Shown here: piece after piece, positions 1 to 18,880 of the stretch
How positions within the stretch are numbered: the first letter of the stretch is position 1
Layout: every line of letters starts with the position of its first letter
Source of the DNA: Zygnema cylindricum
Lineage: Eukaryota; Streptophyta; Zygnematophyceae; Zygnematales; Zygnemataceae
NCBI GenBank assembly: GCA_037447655.1
Contig: JBBHKE010001866.1
Coordinates: 1 to 58,409, forward strand
DNA: 58,409 nt
Direction: 5' to 3'
The notes under the pieces: model-generated
What the model was told of the DNA's origin: nothing
The model's database searches: none
The model's input: the letters and a program-made list of their open reading frames with translations, nothing else
Position numbers and translations under genes: made by a program

Positions 1-740
1 GGATTGGTGAATTCTTAGTGTCCAACCTGCGGATTTATTCCATATTCCAAAGGTAGAATGCCTAGTTTCTTCCCAAAAAAATGATTCTGCAATTCGTGGC
101 ATTATTTCTTCATCGTAAGCTATTTGTACTTTTTGAAGTGCCGATTTGAAAACGAATAAAGTCAAAACACCAATTTAAGAATCAGTCATAAGTTGTAAAT
201 TCTCCGCCCGCCAAGCTTCAGGCCCGTGTCTACAACAGTACTCGTTTCATATTTGATAAAGCCTGTGATTCTGGTATGATTCAAATTGAGTACTGGCGCA
301 GTATGCCATTTCGGCATTAGCTCCAGTAACAGAGTACAAGTTTTTGTTATGTTTGAGTTTGTTAAGATTACGTACTCTAGTTACAACAAGATACCTACGA
401 CTGCCGTTATTTAAATATACTGGCGGTTTTCGATTTTTTAATTTTAACAAAATGTTTTCTTCGCTGGACGATTCTGGAAACCGGAAAAAAGCATGCGCTT
501 GACTGACACGTTGCTAAAGAGTACCTACGTGGAGATAATTTGTACCTAGGTGGCGCTCGACTCTCGGAGCTGCCTCCATCTGGACCCAGCAGATAATTTA
601 AGTGACGCAATCGGTTGAGGTTAACAAATCCGCACGATAGCGACACTCGATGCATGATGTGATGGGGCGACAGCAGTATATCGACCGCCAATACAGTCGA
701 AGCGAGCCCAATACATCCTTGACTCCCGGTCTGTTGCACT
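1..740. other. Gene-free upstream flank
   Basis: No coding similarity, splice-site-bounded exon or clear terminal inverted repeat is recognisable here. The short open frames have no domain resemblance. The right part (from about 600) begins to resemble the repeat at 741-1147. Confidence 0.4.
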
Positions 741-1147
741 CGGTTCGTGGCAATCGGCGTTTTTTCAGAATTGCCGAGTCAGGTGTGGACATCCGTACGT
801 AAATATTTTGTCGTATCTCATTCAACTCTATTCTGAATTTCTGATTTCGTGCAATGCTTCCAGAAGCTCCTCCGGAGCCCACCTGGCACTCCATCCACCT
901 CACCCTTTCTGCGCACACCAAAAGTTTTGCGTCGCGGACCAGTTCTGACTCCTCCCCTCCTGTTGCCCACGATCCGCGGCAATGGGCGTCGTTTTCAGAA
1001 TTCGCGTGTCAAGAGTGGATGTCCGTACATGCACATTTTGTCGTATTTAATTCAGCTCTGTTCTGAAAATTTGATTCCGTCGAATGCTTCCAGAAGCTCC
1101 TTCAGAGTCCACCTGGCACTCGATTCACCTCTCAACCGGCCAGAATT
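741..1147. repeat. Two diverged tandem units of about 235 bp
   Basis: The stretch containing TTTTGTCGTATCTCATTCA and GCAATGCTTCCAGAAGCTCC (about 741-914) recurs in diverged form at about 975-1147, with matching order of blocks. The two copies are direct. I see no protein product in either; the open frames differ between copies. Confidence 0.7.
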
Positions 1148-1217
1148 TGGCCGCTAAACGTTTAATTTCAGTAGGCGTTAACTTTTAAAAGTCACCAGTT
1201 ACAGGACCTTGGCAGTA

Positions 1218-1433
1218 CACCGCCAATTGCTATTAGCGAAGAAGTTTTTTTAGCGTATACGAATAATTAGCGAGGTTTACGCTAATTGGGAATTTGGAAA
1301 TTTTCGAAGAAATCGATTACTCTAATTAGGAATTAGGGTTTTTTAAATAGTGTGGATAATTCTATTTGAGAATAAAATATAAAAAAAAGCGGGACGTGAT
1401 TAGCATAAACAACGCTAATAGCGATTGGCGGTG
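1218..1433. mobile_element. MITE 1 of the CACCG-TIR, TA-target family
   Basis: Ends are CACCGCCAATTGCTATTAG and the inverted complement, with TA on both sides (1216-1217 and 1434-1435). The A+T-rich interior has no coding capacity. It inserted at the terminal TA of a hAT-type element. The TA duplication suggests mobilisation by a Tc1/mariner-type transposase; that is inference. Confidence 0.85.
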
Positions 1434-1879
1434 TAGTGTTGTGTATCGGTAAAAAATTTATCGCGATAACACCGATACCGATAGTTATCGGTTATCGAAC
1501 GGTTAGAGGTCCCGATATATCGGTCCGAGACCAACAAATTCCATATTGGTGATAACTTAAAAAATATAGTATGCATACAATATTACTTTATAACATATTG
1601 TATTATATTATTTACTTTATATAGCGTGGCATGCCACGTATACGAATCTGTTCCGTCTCTGTTTAACTGCGATATTTTACGAACATCGCAGCACATAAAA
1701 GTTGGCCGGTTAACTGAAAAGGAATTTTACGGCAACTTATGGAATTGTATCGACAAACTGGTGAACATGGAACGGTAAAAGTACAACGGACGCAAAATAA
1801 CATTATGTACACCGCCGGAATCTAACGGACAACTTGGAATAAGAAAATACGAGCGGACAGCCAACGTGAGTGTCGGGAT

Positions 1880-2115
1880 CCCGGAATGGCTCTTTTGGCA
1901 GCTTATGCCAAATTGCCAACAGATTGACACGTGGCAGGTCCCTAATGGATCCCAAGGAAGAAAGGGACAAAGCCATGGCGTCGGATGTGAAAGGTACATC
2001 GTTTTTACTGGATCCGTACCAAAACCGTACAGATTTCATGGCGGCTACTATACTTTTTGTGTACTTTTTGTGCGATGTGATTGGTACACCTCAGTAGATA
2101 GGGGTTGTTAGAAGG
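1880..2115 (+). repeat. Fragment resembling the Copia 5' region at 56.1 kb
   Basis: Blocks such as CGGAATGG, GACACGTGGCA and TCAGTAGATAGGGGTTG occur here in the same order as at about 56100-56345 upstream of the Copia gag. The fragment lies inside the hAT-type element. It may be a piece of an LTR; no LTR boundaries could be set. Confidence 0.4.
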
Positions 2116-2478
2116 GCGCGTCTTGGGAATAGCACGTACAATTGAGTGTACTAGCCGTACATTTATCTGTACTGTCCGTACAATTATTGCCAATAGTTAT
2201 CGATGTCGATTGTTATCGCCTATAAATCGATAAATATCGGTTACGCGATATCCGATAGCGATATATCGTACCAATATATTGATTATCGGGTACCCGAAAA
2301 AAGGTCCATATCGGTTATCGACAAATCCTTACCGATACACAACACTACTTGGCAGAATGAACTTTTTGCGTCTCGAAAATACACCTTCCATGCTCGTGCG
2401 AAGTTGTTTTCGCCCTTGCTGCAATTTCAGCCAATCGATTCGAGCCGTTTTTATCGGTTAAAAAGTTAATTACAGGTA

Positions 2479-3035
2479 CACCGCCAATCGTTTTTAGCGT
2501 AGAAGTTTCTTTAGCGTACATGAAAAATTACCGTGGTTTACGCTTATTAAGAATTTGTAAATTTTGAAAAAAAAGATACATTCTAATTGTTTAATAATTC
2601 TAATTTGGGTCTTTGAAAAAAGTAAATGTCAGTCGCAAATATGCTTACACTAATATAGGTATTTTTACAAAATCTGACAAATCGTACGAAATCGTACGTT
2701 CACACAGTCGAAACGTGGTTGTTGGACGAATATATGCGAACGTGATATTTGACAACCCGATTTAATCCCCTTTTTAGACTGCATATTCTCATGTGTCCGC
2801 GGCTCCTAAACATAATAAATTGTACTTTTTCACTTAAAAAGGTCCGTTTTTGTACGGTTTGACTATTACCGTACACCGCATTTTAAGAGATGGCGTACTT
2901 CCGTTTTGTACGGTATTTGGAAAATAACCCTAAATGGCGTGCAGAAAAAAATAGAATAAGCTACGCTATTGGAGAATAAAAAAAAAAAGAGCGGGACGGA
3001 ATTAGCGTACACTACGCTAATAGAGATTGGCGGTG
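2479..3035. mobile_element. MITE 2 of the CACCG-TIR, TA-target family
   Basis: The left end CACCGCCAATCG and the right end CGATTGGCGGTG-like (AGATTGGCGGTG) are inverted and flanked by TA at 2477-2478 and 3036-3037. The inner part carries repeated GTAC-rich motifs shared with the copies at 48.6 and 52 kb. No coding sequence is seen. Confidence 0.85.
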
Positions 3036-3312
3036 TACTGAACAAAAAATAAGAGAATCCCTAGACATACCCCGGAAAAACCCGATAACTATATTGCCAC
3101 GCGCTCAGCAAGGTAACGGCACGGTCACGCTGACCGTCAAAGTACACCTAGAGAAATATGCGCACAGCCTGGCAGCTGGTGTGCAAGGGTGTGCCCCGTA
3201 CTCCTCTACCATTATTGGAAGATATTCCTTCTCTCTCTTATTTACTGGTGTGTACGTGGACCATGCTTAAATGGATCGCCAGCGTCCACGCAAGATTAAT
3301 AAAAACCACGGT

Positions 3313-3530
3313 ACACCGCGAATCGCTATTAGTGTTAATGTTTTTTTTGCCACATAAAACATATTTTCTCCGTACATACATGTCGGATCGTGGATCTGAC
3401 GGTGGCGATTGAATTTTTTTATTCTCAGCTTCCGATTGGCTGTCTCAAATCGAAAATCGGACAAGTGTGTACGGAGAAAATATGTTTTAAGCGGCGAAAA
3501 AATTATTGAAGCTAATAGCGATACACGGTG
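3313..3530. mobile_element. MITE 3, short subfamily (about 218 bp)
   Basis: The ends CACCGCGAATCGCTATTAGTG and AGCGATACACGGTG are inverted and flanked by TA. The subterminal TTTTTTGCCAC and GTGGCG-type blocks plus a central palindrome (ACATATTTTCTCCGTAC with its inverse) define a short subfamily. Relatives lie at 24210-24424 and 29690-29905, and an interrupted one starts at 52884. Confidence 0.85.
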
Positions 3531-3813
3531 TAGTGATTGTATCAACGATTATTCGAAAACTATAATTCCAAACTTTCATGGTAAGTTCGAATTCAAGATA
3601 TTAACGGTGGAGAATGTCCGAAATGTGGCAGCAAGTCAGCGGCGCGTCGCTACAGTGTCACGAAACCGAGCAAAGGACAATACCTGAAAAGCTGAGCAGA
3701 ATACTCTTACGTTTGGCAAGACATTGTTTCTTTCTTTCATTTTTCATTTTTTTTCAAGGATATTGACATATTTGGAAATTAAGTATTTTATTTTTTGCGG
3801 AATTTGACGCAAG

Positions 3814-10600
<6,787 letters not shown>

Positions 10601-12247
10601 ATTGTAGTATTTTACTAACAGGTGAATCATTTTTGGTATAGCGTACATTATGACATGGTGCTAGTCCCTCATTGACATACGGCTGTAAATCTATGACCTG
10701 TCGCAGTAACTCGTCCATTTATTGAATAATTTGTGAGGCGACCTAAATCGTTTCGGGCTTCTATGTGGGGAAGCAGTTGATATATATGAGCAATTAGCTT
10801 ACTGCCTTGTGATCTTTTGATCCTATTCAGATTATTTTTTCGCGTCTCTTCATTATTTTTTGCAATGTTGCATATGGTGTGAAATTTGTTGCAGATGCAG
10901 AAATTTTGCGGCAGTTGGTAGGCAATTTTCGACTAAATTTCATCATAATTTTTGAGATGTTGTGATTATCAGTGTTCCCTATTGGTTGTAAGACTTGCTA
11001 GCAGGGCTGATTGTTTATATAATAAGATAAAGAAAAAAAAGTGCGATGGCAAAGCACTTGACTCTAGGAGCGGAACAAAAGACAATGCAGGCGAAAAGAT
11101 GAAATGAGATCAAACTGCAAGAAATTGACAGACTGCAAACACCCAGATAAAATCTGAAAATAGAAAAGCAATAAATTTTTGTACCAAGCAACTAAATAGA
11201 GAAAGAGGGAAGCTTACATCAAACGAAAATAAAAGTGAAAATGCCACTTAAAATGTTTGGTAATTTTTCACCCATGTCGCAAATAGATATATTCTAGTGA
11301 GAGTAGTTAGAATGCCTTTTCGTTAATGTTCATCGTCCCTTTACAAATCATTGAAGACTTCAATAAGCTTCATGATTTATGACGTGGAGTCTTTAATAAA
11401 TTATATACCAATCTGGTATACAAGAGGGTGAAAAACCTCCAAACAGAGCCTCACAAAATCGTGAAAAAAATTAATGTTGCTCTTCGACAGACATACGGTA
11501 AATTACACGTCTCAAGTGTCAAGTCAAAGTACTTCTTCTCATCCTACAGTTATCCGATTTTCGACTGTTTCACCTCAATTGTAGGGTTTGACAGTTATCT
11601 GTCCTATTGCTTTCCTCAGAAAAAGAATCCGACAGTCTATCACAAAATGCATTATGACTGCTCAAAACATGTGTTACTCTATGAAAGGTGGGCACTATAG
11701 CAACATACGAGGAACGAACTCACCACTACATCGAGAAAAAAAAAACCTCATATATTGTGCTCCGTGTGAAATTTATAACATTAACAAATTCAACTTCACG
11801 TAATATAATGAAATATCCACGAACGGCAATATAAAAAATTAACTCGAGAGTTTATCAACAAAGATTCTGCAAATATTTTCGATTGTAATCGTCAATCTTC
11901 GAGCTCCAGCCCTTTTACGATTTTGCTTATAACATTATAAAGCATCTTAAATGACATTTTTTAAAATCTCTTATACTGACAACTGCATCTATAAATCCAT
12001 ATTAAGGTTTCAAATATCGAATAAACAAAATCCAAACCCTAAAAAAGAATCATTTTCTTGTAATCATAAGTGATACAAGTGACATTAGTGACATAAACCA
12101 ATCCTTAAGATCAAATCTACAGCTTATCGATACTTACTTCCAGACTTTTTTTGTCCACATCACACCTAAAATAGTGTGGACAATCTACGACTATCATTTT
12201 TTCGTCCGTATTTAAACTTTAAATTTAAAAATAATTGAAAAAAGATA

Positions 12248-12386
12248 TTAATGACGAGGAGAATCCATGAGTGCCCCTTTTATGCTCCGTAAATATTGGC
12301 CCAAAGACCAAACGGCTAATCCGGCTGAAACATAAAGAAGAGAAATTCCAGAAACTGCAATGATTTGATGCGAAATTCCTTCAAAA
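12248..12386 (-). pseudogene. Extra copy of the last PGP synthase exon
   Basis: On the minus strand an acceptor (TTTTGTGCAG) is followed by a frame reading SFEGISHQIIAVSGISLLYV and ending MDSPRH then TAA. It duplicates exon 7 of the PGP synthase gene (22929-23067), offset 10681. It lies beyond that gene's own last exon, so it is probably unused unless long-range splicing occurs. The frame is intact, so it is redundant rather than broken. Confidence 0.8.
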
Positions 12387-12954
12387 CTGCACAAAAGACA
12401 AAAAACAAAAATGAGAAATAAACATGGCTAGATTTTTCTCTTTCTTCCTCCTCTAAAAAAGACAGTAAACAGCAAGTGATTTAAAGGGAAATTCCTTCAA
12501 AACTGCATAAAAACAAAAACAAACATAGTTAACAGATACAGTTAGATCTTTCTTTCTCTTCCTCCTCTAAGAAAGAGAGTAAACTGCGATTGATTTCATG
12601 GGAAAGTACTTTAAAGCAATACAAAAAAATATGATTGACAAATACAGTAAAAATATACAATTAACAACGACGGTTAACAAACACGGCTAACTAACACGGT
12701 TAACAAATACGACTAACAAATACGGTTAACGAATATGGTAACAAATACGAGTAATTTTTCTCTTTCTTTCTCCCCAAAACAGCATGCGAGTTCTAGCAAA
12801 AAAAACCAAGTTCCAGAGATTCTTAGTTCCTAAACAACGTTTTAAATATTGTCAACATAAGAAAAGCAATTAATGCCCATAAATTTACACGTAAAAAAAG
12901 TTGTATCACAAAACAGGTTTAAATGCCTATACTTTTGATTTTAAGTGGCCTGGC

Positions 12955-13018
12955 CTCTCCCTCTCCCTCTCTCCCTCTCCCTCTTCCTCTTCCCTCCCCT
13001 CTCCCTCTCCCTCTCTCC
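12955..13018. repeat. CT-rich microsatellite at the duplication edge
   Basis: A run of CTCTCC units. The partner tract is 23636-23813. Homology between the two copies stops in this tract. Confidence 0.8.
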
Positions 13019-13019
13019 T

Positions 13020-14640
13020 TTAATTATTTTTCTTAACACTTATGTTTTTCAGTCAAAAAAAGTTTAGATTGAATTAGTGCTATTAACTCTTATAGGGATA
13101 GGCAGTGTAGTAAAGAGAAAAGTCCTAAAGAAAATGTAATAAAACGTAAATAAAACGTGATAAATGTAATACAATTGTAAATAAAATGGAACAAAATGTA
13201 ATAAAATGGATATAAAATGTAATAAAATGGAAGAAAATGTAATAAAATGTAATTAAATGCTAATAAAATGGTGTAATGGGGTACAAACGCAGATGTTTTT
13301 AATGGGCTTCTTTCTAGGGAGGAGTGGGAGGGAGACCTCCCATTGGTCCATTGCTACTGTTTTAAAAAGTCGAATGAAACGGAAAATGACGTTTTAGAAG
13401 TATGTTTATTTTCTTTTGTTATGTTTTGTTTTGTTTTAATTTCTTCTATTTTATTTTGTTATATTTCGTACCAATTTTTTTTGTTTGTTTTATTTGATTA
13501 TCTTTTATTTTGTTTTGTTTTGCTTTTTTTTTATTTTGGTTTAATTTGTTTTATTTTGTTATATTAGTATTATAATTATCATTATTTGTTTGTTGATTTA
13601 AAAAAAAAATGGTAAAAGAAAAAATTAAGAAATAAAATGGTTTTTTTCAGAAGCTTTTTTTTTCTTTTTTCATTTTTGGTTATTGCTTTTCAAAATTCGA
13701 ACGAACCTGACAACATTTTATTCTAAAGAACGTTTATTTTGTTTTGTTTTATCCTTTCTTTTGTTTATATGTATTTTTATATATATTTATGAATTTAAAA
13801 AAGAAAAAGTAAAAACGATTCTTCCCGATTTTTTTTTTTTTGTTGTTGTTGTATCAATTTTTTTTTTGTTATTTTTTTGTTTCTGTTATTTATACTTCAT
13901 AACCGAAACCGAAAACTGAAAACCTAAAAATTGAAAATGAATGAAAACTGAAATGTTTGCTGAGAACAGTGAGGAAAAGAACTGAAACTGAACAACTTTG
14001 ACCATAGATCCGGACTGTTTGACTCTGTTTGACTTCCTTTTTTCGTCTTTTGTGAAAAAATTGACAGAGAGCTGAAAAATATTTGGGCGGAAAAATTCAA
14101 AATCTTTCCGTGCACACCGTCAGAAATGTGGCCCCAAATAAGGTGACACCTAAAATTAGTGTGGATTATTATTCTGTTTTTTTTATTGTTTTGTTTTTTT
14201 TTTTGCTTATCGTTTTGCTCCTTTTTTTATTGTTTTGTTTCTTTATCTATAATTTTGTTTTTTTTTATTTATAATTTTGTTTCTTTATTTATTATATTGT
14301 TCTTTTATTTGTTATTTTTTTTTTATTATTTATTATTTACTGTCGTCATTGAGTTTATTTATTATTATTGTTATTGTTGTTATTATTGATATTGTTTTTA
14401 TTATTGTTTTTGTTTATTTTATTGTTATTTTTATTATTGTTTTTATTATGACCAGTACTAGAATTTTGCATAAGTTCTCCGTCTCCTGTACCTTCCTCTC
14501 TTCCTTTCCCTCCCCCACCCCCACCCCCACTGTTTCCCCCTTTTTTTGGTTGTTGGTTTTTTTGGGTTCGTTCATGGTAATTATATGTGGGTTGTGTCCA
14601 CACTAATTACTGTACACTGCTTCCTTTATCAACTCTCTCT
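13020..14640. other. Spacer between duplicated copies, AT-rich simple sequence
   Basis: No gene is seen. It includes tandem AAAATGTAATAAAATGGA-like units (about 13125-13275), long TTTTGTTTTATTTTG-type tracts (13400-13570 and 14160-14450) and a degenerate MITE right end near 13070-13110. The apparent open frames are translations of this simple sequence. Confidence 0.6.
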
Positions 14641-14673
14641 CCCCCCCTCTCCCCCCCTCCCCCTTCTTTACAG

Positions 14674-15770
14674 AGTTAAGAGCCAATTGAAACGTCTTGC
14701 CCGTCCTATGTACTCAAACCCCCCGGTTCACGGGGCACGAATTGTGGCCAATGTGGTGGGAGACTCCTCCCTTTTCGACGAATGGCGATCAGAGATGGAA
14801 ATGATGGCTGGGAGAATCAAGAAAGTTCGCCAAGAATTGTTCGATTATTTGACAGAGAAAGACAAGAGTGGGAAAGACTGGTCGTTTGTCCTTCAGCAAA
14901 TTGGCATGTTCTCCTTCACGGGACTCGCACCAGCTCAGGTTTGTTGTACCGTCCGTCGCTCTTATAGTTAGTGGTTTGTTAGTGTTTACATTTTATTAGA
15001 ATGAATGACTACAGTACTTGATGTTTTGCTTGAGGCTCATCATTGACCGTTTAATGAAATATTGTTATTAATACTAATTTATGGTTTTCATTCCCATCAA
15101 AGTGTTTAATTCTAATAGCAATGGGGTAGTGTACACCGCAGATCACTATCAGTGTTAACACTAATTCAGTGTTGATTTTGTTTTTGGCCTCTGGACTAGC
15201 GTTAATAATAATAATATATGTTTTTTCTTAATGTTCATTCAGTAAGCGGCTGAAGATCGTCCACGTCTCTCAGACCTAAGTTAGGATTTTAACACTAAAG
15301 TGAACCCTATATTTTTTAATGCTAATAATGATTCATGGTCTAGTTTTTTGGGAAATTGGGGGATGGTTGAGAAGGACATGCGGGACATCTGTTTTTGACA
15401 TGTTTCCTCTTGTGAATTTTTTTCATGTGTTAATACCTTATGGAAGTTTTCCATTAGTGAGTGTGAATAGAGCGTGTGTCCTTCTAACAAGAGTCAAAGG
15501 AAGTGGGAGATTTGTTAGTTTCTTTCAAGTGCAACGTTGTTCAAGAGTGGGGTGAGATTCAGTTTCTTAATGGAGTGTAATGATAGAAACAAGTCAAATG
15601 AAGAAGTATTGATTGAAGAAATGTTGATTTGAATGCAGGTAGAAAACATGACCAAAAAATGGCATGTGTATATGACGAAAGATGGACGAATTTCATTGGC
15701 TGGACTATCATCTGCAAAGGCAGAGTATTTGGCCGATGCTATCATCGATTCATACTACAACGTGCAGTAG
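14674..15770 (+). pseudogene. ASP5: Duplicate terminal exons of aspartate aminotransferase
   Basis: Exon 10' (14674-14938) and exon 11' (15639-15770) copy exons 10 and 11 at offset 5170, with acceptor, donor and stop codon intact. I see two base differences in the coding part, both synonymous: AAG/AAA for Lys at 9522/14692 and TCT/TCC for Ser at 9600/14770. If spliced from exon 9 they would give the same protein with a different 3' UTR. No copies of exons 1-9 accompany them. Confidence 0.85.
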
Positions 15771-16267
15771 ATTGTAGTATTTTACTAACAGGTGAATCAT
15801 TTTTGGTATAGCGTACATTATGACATGGTGCTAGTCCCTCATTGACATACGGCTGTAAATCTATGACCTGTCGCAGTAACTCGTCCATTTATTGAATAAT
15901 TTGTGAGGCGACCTAAATCGTTTCGGGCTTCTATGTGGGGAAGCAGTTGATATATATGAGCAATTTAGCTTACTGCCTTGTGAAATTTGATCCTATTCAG
16001 ATTATTTTTTCGCGTCTCTTTCTGCAATGTTGCATATGGTGTGAAATTTGTTGCAGATGCAGAAATTTTGCGGCAGTTGGTAGGCAATTTTCGACTAAAT
16101 TTCATCATAATTTTTGAGATGTTGTGATTATCAGTGTTCCCTATTGGTTATAAGACTTGCTAGCAGGGCTGATTGTTTATATAATAAGATAAAGAAAAAA
16201 TGTGCAATGGCAAAGCATGTGACTCTAGGAGCAGAACAAATGACATAATGAAGGTGGAAAGATGAAA

Positions 16268-18720
16268 CGGGATCAAACTGCAAGAAATTGACTGACTGCA
16301 AACACCCAGATACAATCTGAAAATGAAAAAGCAATAAATTTTCGTACCAATCAACCACATAGAGAAAAAGGGAAGCTTTCATGAAACGAAAATAAAAGTG
16401 AAATTGCCACCTGATATGTTTGGTAATTTTTCACTCATGTCGCTATTAGACATATTCTAGTGAGAATAGTTAGAATGCCTTTCCGTTGATGTCCATCGTC
16501 CCCTTACAAATCAGTGAAGACTTCAATAAGCTTCATGATTTATAGCGAGGAGTCTTTAAAAAAGCATATACCAATTACCATTAAGAGAACTAGACATGAA
16601 TCGTTCGTTCTTTAACCCAACAATAATGGCCAGTTTGCCATCTCACCAAAGTCAGGATTATTGAAGATGTGAATCTGTTTCCTGAAGGGACTCATCTACA
16701 CGGTTTCTTGATTGTAGAGTTATGGATTTATTAATGTCAATAGGAAGTTATATTTAACAATAGTAATTTAGTGAAAAGGGACGTTAAAGACAACGTCCTT
16801 AAATAGTATCGCTAGCACTATTTTATGATTTTTGGCCAAAAAAAGTTACATCTGAATGGAACTCTAATAATGATAATTGATGCAGGATAAATTAAAAAGC
16901 ACAACGGTAAACCATCTGAGTCCGAGGGTACAAAAGGGGTGGCATGGCGGAAACTGAAAAACTACCAGCAGGGGAATAAAATAACAGCACAACAAAAGCA
17001 AAAAGAAAACAACAAGGAAAATAAAGGCACCCAAACGCAAAATGAAAAGCATGGCAACTGACAAAACCAAAACCCCAACCCCAAACGGGATCAAACTGCA
17101 AGAAATTGACAGACTGCAAACACCCAGATACAATCTGAAAATGAAAAAGCAATAAATTTTCGTACCAATCAACCACATAGAGAAAAAGGGAAGCTTACAT
17201 GAAACGAAAATAAAAGTGAAATTGCCACCTGATATGTTTGGTAATTTTTCACTCATGTCGCTATTAGACATATTCTAGTGAGAATAGTTAGAATGCCTTT
17301 CCGTTGATGTCCATCGTCCCCTTACAAATCAGTGAAGACTTCAATAAGCTTCATGATTTATAGCGAGGAGTCTTTAAAAAAGCATATACCAATTACCATT
17401 AAGAGAACTAGACATGAATCGTTCGTTCTTTAACCCAACAATAATGGCCAGTTTGCCATCTCACCAAAGTCAGGATTATTGAAGATGTGAATCTGTTTCC
17501 TGAAGGGACTCATCTACACGGTTTCTTGATTGTAGAGTTATGGATTTATTAATGTCAATAGGAAGTTATATTTAACAATAGTAATTTAGTGAAAAGGGAC
17601 GTTAAAGACGACGTCCTTAAATAGAATCGCTAGCACTATTTTATGATTTTTGGCCAAAAAAAGTTACATCTGAATGGAACTCTAATAATGATAATTGATG
17701 CAGGATAAATTAAAAAGCACAACGGTAAACCATCTGAGTCCGAGGGTACAAAAGGGGTGGCATGGCGGAAACTGAAAAACTACCAGCAGGGGAATAAAAT
17801 AACAGCACAACAAAAGCAAAAAGAAAACAACAAGGAAAATAAAGGCACCCAAACGCAAAATGAAAAGCATGGCAACTGACAAAACCAAAACCCCAACCCC
17901 AAACGGGATCAAACTGCAAGAAATTGACAGACTGCAAACACCCAGATACAATCTGAAAATGAAAAAGCAATAAATTTTCGTACCAATCAACCACATAGAG
18001 AAAAAGGGAAGCTTACATGAAACGAAAATAAAAGTGAAATTGCCACCTGATATGTTTGGTAATTTTTCACTCATGTCGCTATTAGACATATTCTAGTGAG
18101 AATAGTTAGAATGACTTTCCGTTGATGTCCATCGTCCCCTTACAAATCAGTGAAGACTTCAATAAGCTTCATGATTTATAGCGAGGAGTCTTTAAAAAAG
18201 CATATACCAATTACCATTAAGAGAACTAGACATGAATCGTTCGTTCTTTAACCCAACAATAATGGCCAGTTTGCCATCTCACCAAAGTCAGGATTATTGA
18301 AGATGTGAATCTGTTTCCTGAAGGGACTCATCTACACGGTTTCTTGATTGTAGAGTTATGGATTTATTAATGTCAATAGGAAGTTATATTTAACAATAGT
18401 AATTTAGTGAAAAGGGACGTTAAAGACGACGTCCTTAAATAGTATCGCTAGCACTATTTTATAATTTTTGGCCAAAAAAAGTTACATCTGAATGGAACTC
18501 TAATAATGATAATTGATGCAGGATAAATTAAAAAGCACAACGGTAAACCATCTGAGTCCGAGGGTACAAAAGGGGTGGCATGGCGGAAACTGAAAAACTA
18601 CCAGCAGGGGAATAAAATAACAGCACAACAAAAGCAAAAAGAAAACAACAAGGAAAATAAAGGCACCCAAACGCAAAATGAAAAGCATGGCAACTGACAA
18701 AACCAAAACCCCAACCCCAA
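16268..18720. repeat. 818-bp tandem array, three units
   Basis: Units start at 16268, 17086 and 17904 (GGGATCAAACTGCAAG just after each start) and differ by a few bases. Each unit joins about 615 bp of 3'-flank of the duplicated aspartate aminotransferase to about 200 bp of the 3' end of a minus-strand LINE. Units 1 and 2 break off in a short CCCCAA run; unit 3 continues into the full element. Identical 135-codon frames recur on the minus strand but look non-coding. Confidence 0.9.
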
Positions 18721-18755
18721 CCCCAACCCCAACCCCAACCCCAACCCCAACCCAA
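18708..18755 (-). repeat. (GGGGTT)n microsatellite in the LINE 3' UTR
   Basis: About eight CCCCAA units on the plus strand. The truncated LINE pieces in the 818-bp array keep only about two units before joining AAACGGGATC. About 190 bases of 3' UTR follow it, so it is internal, not the very end of the element. Confidence 0.85.
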
Positions 18756-18880
18756 TTAAATAACTACAAAAAGCAACCCCGTAAGTCCCCCCATCCCGGG
18801 GGAGCACGTTGAAGGAGTTCCGGAACCCGGTGACGTTCCATAGCCGTAACAGCCGATCGGAGGAGTATAGAAGCTTGCAC

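Larger units (their letters stand above)
1208..2355. mobile_element. hAT-type non-autonomous element (TSD CTTGGCAG) containing a MITE
   Basis: The element starts TAGTGTTGTGTATCGG and ends with its inverted complement at 2332-2347. The 8-bp direct repeat CTTGGCAG flanks the whole unit at 1208-1215 and 2348-2355. A second insertion (1218-1433) sits after the first two bases (TA) of the element, so the left end is split: TA at 1216-1217, the rest from 1434. An 8-bp target duplication and a TIR fitting the YARNG rule are typical of the hAT superfamily. No transposase is visible. A relative with the same TIR lies at 47368-48182. Confidence 0.8.

Noticed and set aside
14355-14603. Asn-rich or Phe-rich proteins from open frames
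   Set aside because: They are translations of ATT/GTT simple sequence with no splice or domain support.
16864-18089. Repeated 135-residue membrane-like protein
   Set aside because: The frame recurs only because the 818-bp DNA unit is repeated; it crosses a host-LINE junction and has no known domain.
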